From Phaeosaccion multiseriatum (lineage: Eukaryota; Ochrophyta, other classes): a DNA stretch of 64,000 nt. Within the stretch, counting starts at the first letter, position 1. Every line of letters starts with the position of its first letter. The notes beneath the pieces are model-generated. The model was given only the letters and a program-made list of their open reading frames with translations. It had not been told where the DNA came from and did no database searches. The position numbers were made by a program, and so were the translations under genes. The stretch is taken from contig OZ218956.1 in the NCBI GenBank assembly GCA_965112735.1, positions 2,604,001 to 2,668,000 on the forward strand, read 5' to 3'. Below are positions 60,826-64,000 of the stretch, one piece after another.

Positions 60826-62562
60826 CTACTGCTTCTGCTTGGGGTTCATGAACAGCGAGAGCCTGTTGCCCTCCCTCCTCGGCATCGCCGTCTCCGCCAC
60901 CCCCAGTCCCTCGCAGTCCCTCACAAGATTGTCGATGAGCTGCTTGCCCAGCTTCATATGCTCTTGCTCTCTGCCGCGGAAGCTCACGATAATCTTGACT
61001 CGGCTACCCTCCGACATGAACTTTTGGGCTGAGCGCAATCGCACCTGTAGAAGGACGGGGTCACAAATACACACACATATATATATATATGAAATATTAT
61101 GATATTATACATATATGATATGGGGCATGGGGTATGAGGTATGGGGTATCGGTGGGGTGGGAGAGAGAGACAAGACCACAGGGGGGAGGAAGGAGGGCGT
61201 ACCCAGGGTAGAGGGAATGTACGGGGTATCACCACCTGTCTGACCTACACATACGAGATCATCCTTCGTATCATACACTCCCACACACACGTACCTGGTA
61301 GTCGTGTGTGTCAATCTTGTACGACATTTTGACCTCCTTAATTTCGTTGGCCTTGTTGGTCTTCTTCTGCTCCCTCTTCTTCTTCTCGCTCTGGAACAGG
61401 AATTTGCCATAGTCGATAATCTTCACCACAGGCGGGTCTGCCGTGGGGGAGATCATGACGAGGTCAACGTCCCTGTCCATGGCGGCCTCGAGGGCGTCGC
61501 GGAGGTCCATAATACCGAGGGGTTCGTCGCCCTCGGGTCGGCCCAGGATAACACGCACAGTTTGGGCCTGGGTGGGGGGTGGAGTGCGTTGGGGAGGGTT
61601 GGGGGTTGGTGGGTGGGTGGGTGGTTTGGTTGGTTGGTTGGTTGGTTGGTTGGTGGGTTGGTTGGGTGGTTGGTTGGTTGGTTGGTTGGTTGATTGGTTG
61701 GTGGGTTGGTTTGTTTGTTTGTTTGTTTGGTTGGTTGGTTGGTTGGTTGGTTGGTTGGTTGGTTGGTTGGTGGGTTGGTTTGTTGGTTGGTGGTTGGTGG
61801 GTTGGTGTGTTGCATGTTTGTGTTTGTCGAGGGCAAGACAGGTAGGAGGTGGTAGGTAGGAAATTTAGCGTGGTGTAGTAGACGGTCATGCCGGGTTTGT
61901 GTTTGTAGGGCGCAGGGTGTGTAGGTAGGTAGCTTGGCATGGAGCACACGGAGGACGCCAACGCCTGCCTTGTTCTGCAGCGATGCACACCACGAGGTAG
62001 AGCCACACATCTTCCTTCTGTTCTAGATGCCGCTCTTCCCTTCTTTCCCCCTTCCCCCTCCGCTCCCGTCCCCCCCTCTTGCTCACACCCAGGTCCGCAA
62101 CAAACAACCCCTCCTCCTCCTCATCCGCCACCCCCCCCCTCCTGCACTCTCCTCCGTCGCCTTCGCTCTTCCACTTACGTCAATCTCATTGTTAAGAAGC
62201 GGACGCTCCTCGTCCGGCCCATTCCCTCCTGACTTCCGGCGATCTACCCACACCACCAGCGAATCCCCCCTGCTCCTACATCTGCTAAAACTGTTGCCGC
62301 CAATGCTGCTGCTTCTGCTGCTGCTGCTGATCCCCCTCCCGGCCCCACACCAGCCCCCCCCTGAAGACGCCACGCTCCCCATCGCTCTACTCCTCTTGCC
62401 ACTTCCGCTCCTCTGTGCTCCTGCTGCCCCCGCTCCTCCTGATGCTACTGCCCCCAACGAAGGTCCCACCACGAAGGCGGCGCAATGGATGGTGCTGCCC
62501 CAAAGTAGAAAGCTGCAGCACGTCGCTACCCAAGTCAAGCGCCGAAGCACACGGGGCGCCAT
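60826..62562 (-). CDS. infC: Translation initiation factor IF-3, probably plastid-targeted (291 aa)
   Basis: Exons in gene order: 62562-62179, 61567-61295, 61044-60826. IF-3 binds the small ribosomal subunit and checks initiator codon pairing in bacteria and organelles. The N-domain (RPLLNNEID joined to AQTVRVILG, DVDLVMISPTADPPVVKIIDYGKF), the linker and the C-domain (HDYQVRLRSAQKFM, VKIIVSFRGREQEH) are complete. From the ATG at 62562 the protein begins with a basic N-region, a hydrophobic core (WVATCCSFLLWG) and IHCA followed by AFVVGP. This is a signal peptide with the Phe at +2 typical of heterokont plastid precursors, then a Ser/Gly/Arg-rich transit-like stretch. An ATG at 62634 would add 24 residues and bury the signal peptide, so the internal ATG is preferred. 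A mitochondrial form cannot be excluded. Confidence 0.9.
61612..61812. repeat. (GGTT)n tract in IF-3 intron 1
   Basis: A GGTT tetranucleotide array with GGGT and GTTT interruptions. On the gene strand it is (AACC)n and ends about 45 bases before the exon 2 acceptor at 61568-61570. Confidence 0.95.
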
Positions 62563-62928
62563 CCTAACAATAAGACCTGGTTGATTCAAGAAGAAGGGAG
62601 GTGACCGTTGCAGTGCTCTCCGTGTGTGTGTCATGAACCCATTCGTTCGATCGATAGGTGGCAGTGACCCCGAACTTTCAGCTCATCTCCCTGGTTCAGG
62701 GAGCAGGAAAGTCTCTCCTTCTAAAAAAAGGAATCCTATCTCTTCCTTCTCTCCCTTACACCTTCTCTTTCTTCCTCTCCTTCTCCTTCTCTCTGTCTCT
62801 GTCATGGGTGCCGCTTGGCTGGTACTCTGACTCTTTTTGGGAGACCCAATGACCTTGTCCACTGGCGAGAGAGTGTAGCCAGAGGAGGAGAAGCAAGACG
62901 ACCGAGAGGGAGAGGACCCAGCGGTATA
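62563..62928. promoter_or_regulatory. Divergent promoter region, IF-3 / BCS1
   Basis: This 366-bp interval separates the chosen start codons. It contains a pyrimidine-rich stretch (62740-62800) upstream of BCS1 and no clear core-promoter motif. Confidence 0.45.
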
Positions 62929-64000
62929 ATGCCTTCGGCACAGCCAAGCAATGGCTTACAGAGCGGGGGAGGAGTCCCCGATGTGTCTTCCACTAATGCG
63001 GACACCGCCGCATCCGTAGCTGCAGCAGGACAAGGATTTGGACCATCTGGAGGAGGAGGAGGAGGAGGAGGAGGAGTGGGACTGCTCGCTCAGATGGACT
63101 CAAACCCCTTCTTCACCGGAGGCTTGGGCCTTGCAGCCATGGGGGTGGCAGCTGGAGTGCTCAGGAGCGCCATGGGCGTCGGCACCGTGCTACTGCGGCG
63201 CCACCTCATGATGACTCTCGAGGTGACCAACAAAGACCCAAGGTAGGGGTAGTGTCGTAGAGTTGATTGGATACAGTTGTTGAGAGAAGTCAATACCCCG
63301 CTCTCGAAGGGCCCCTTCCCCACTCGCACTCGCTGGTGATGCTGTGACGTCAGCAACGTGCTCTCCCGTCTTGTCTTCCCTTCTCCTTCTTACCTCTCTC
63401 ACCCTCTTCTCTCCCCCTCTTCCTCTCCGCTGGTGCCGTTGTCACAACACAACTGGGGCACTAACAGTTTCCCTTGGGTGATGAACTGGCTCACCACACA
63501 AGGCCGCCGCTCGCAGCACTTGAGTGTGAGCACCCGCCTGGTCCAAGAAGCGGATGGAGCGAAGGTGTGTGAGGAAGGAAGGAAGAGAGGGAGGGAAGGC
63601 GCATAAGGAAGTACAAGATCCACCGTCTTCTCTCCTTGCTATTAGAGGGAAACGAGTTAACACCTGTCTAGAATAAAGCGTCACCTTACCTTCCTCCTCC
63701 CCTTTCCTCTCACCCTCCCTCAGGGGCTCCGCTTCGACATGGTGCCTGGGCCTGGCAAGCACCTCATCCCCTTCCGCAACAAGTGGTTCTGGGTGGACCG
63801 CGAGAGGCAGGTGAGTCAGTTTCCGTTGCAGCTACTGTAATTCGTACCGAAGTGTAAAACACACTCAGTGGTGACCCCCCCCCCCCCCCCCTCTCCTCCT
63901 CGGCACACGCACGTAGGTGACCAGTGTGACCCTCGAGAGCGGGGCGCCCTTCGAAAAGCTCGTGCTCACTACGCTCGGTAGAGACCCCTCTGTCTTCGAC
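62929..64000 (+). CDS. BCS1: BCS1-type mitochondrial AAA ATPase, 5' part (cut by window end)
   Basis: Exons: 62929-63242, 63468-63564, 63724-63810, 63917 to beyond 64000. BCS1 is an inner-membrane AAA ATPase that inserts the Rieske iron-sulfur protein into respiratory complex III. Visible here are a disordered Gly-rich N-terminus, the single membrane segment (NPFFTGGLGLAAMGVAAGVL) and the adjoining basic RRHLMMTLEV. The BCS1-specific domain follows (SFPWVMNWLTTQ, RRSQHLSVSTRLVQ, VPGPGKHLIPFRNKWFWVDRERQ, TLGRDPSVFD). The AAA domain lies outside the window. The ATG at 62929 is the only in-frame ATG before the membrane segment. The internal presequence arrangement is as in other BCS1 proteins, which lack a cleaved N-terminal signal. 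Confidence 0.9.

Overview
The window is nuclear DNA of a eukaryote, most likely a photosynthetic stramenopile (heterokont alga). It is GC-rich, its genes are cut by many GT-AG introns, and it carries very long simple repeats. The lineage call rests mainly on the IF-3 gene near the right end. Its N-terminus looks like a signal peptide ending in an Ala-Ala-Phe motif, as in heterokont plastid preproteins. Neighbouring genes also alternate strands strictly, an organisation reported for Ectocarpus. The species cannot be named from the sequence.

Left part (1-20.8 kb): a (GGA)n tract and a small His-Gly-rich gene (-) precede a very large FANCM/Mph1/Hef-type helicase gene (+, 1814-14180). Splice phases and open frames join its helicase exons to one 8.8-kb exon that also encodes a PHD finger and an extended PHD finger (PZP-like module). 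The 3' part of this exon plus about 1 kb of flank was duplicated head to tail (second copy about 15.2-18.8 kb). The second copy lost about 4.9 kb, including the zinc fingers, by joining two GAG/GGA repeat tracts, and is now frameshifted. Next comes a region of giant AAG and GGA tracts with open but unassigned frames.

Middle (20.8-36.3 kb): a frameshifted reverse-transcriptase remnant (-), a zinc-ribbon protein gene (-) and a 24-exon MSH4 gene (+, meiotic crossover MutS homologue).

Right part (36.3-64 kb): DDX41 (-, 13 exons, motif II reads DEGD), an mTERF-domain protein (+), a C2orf69-family protein (-), cytosolic-type alanyl-tRNA synthetase (+, 22 exons), a probably plastid IF-3 (-), and the 5' part of a BCS1-type AAA ATPase (+, runs off the window).

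All exon chains were derived by hand from GT-AG signals, family conservation and reading phase, and each complete chain sums to whole codons. Themes are genome stability and meiosis (FANCM, MSH4), RNA handling (DDX41) and translation or organelle expression (AlaRS, IF-3, mTERF, BCS1). No operon-like linkage is implied. The most unusual feature is a short dispersed element, TGTATCACCAACTG flanked by CTG/CAG triplets. It recurs about twenty times in introns, exons and flanks. It is used as a 3' splice site in several introns and lies mostly in the opposite orientation in exons.
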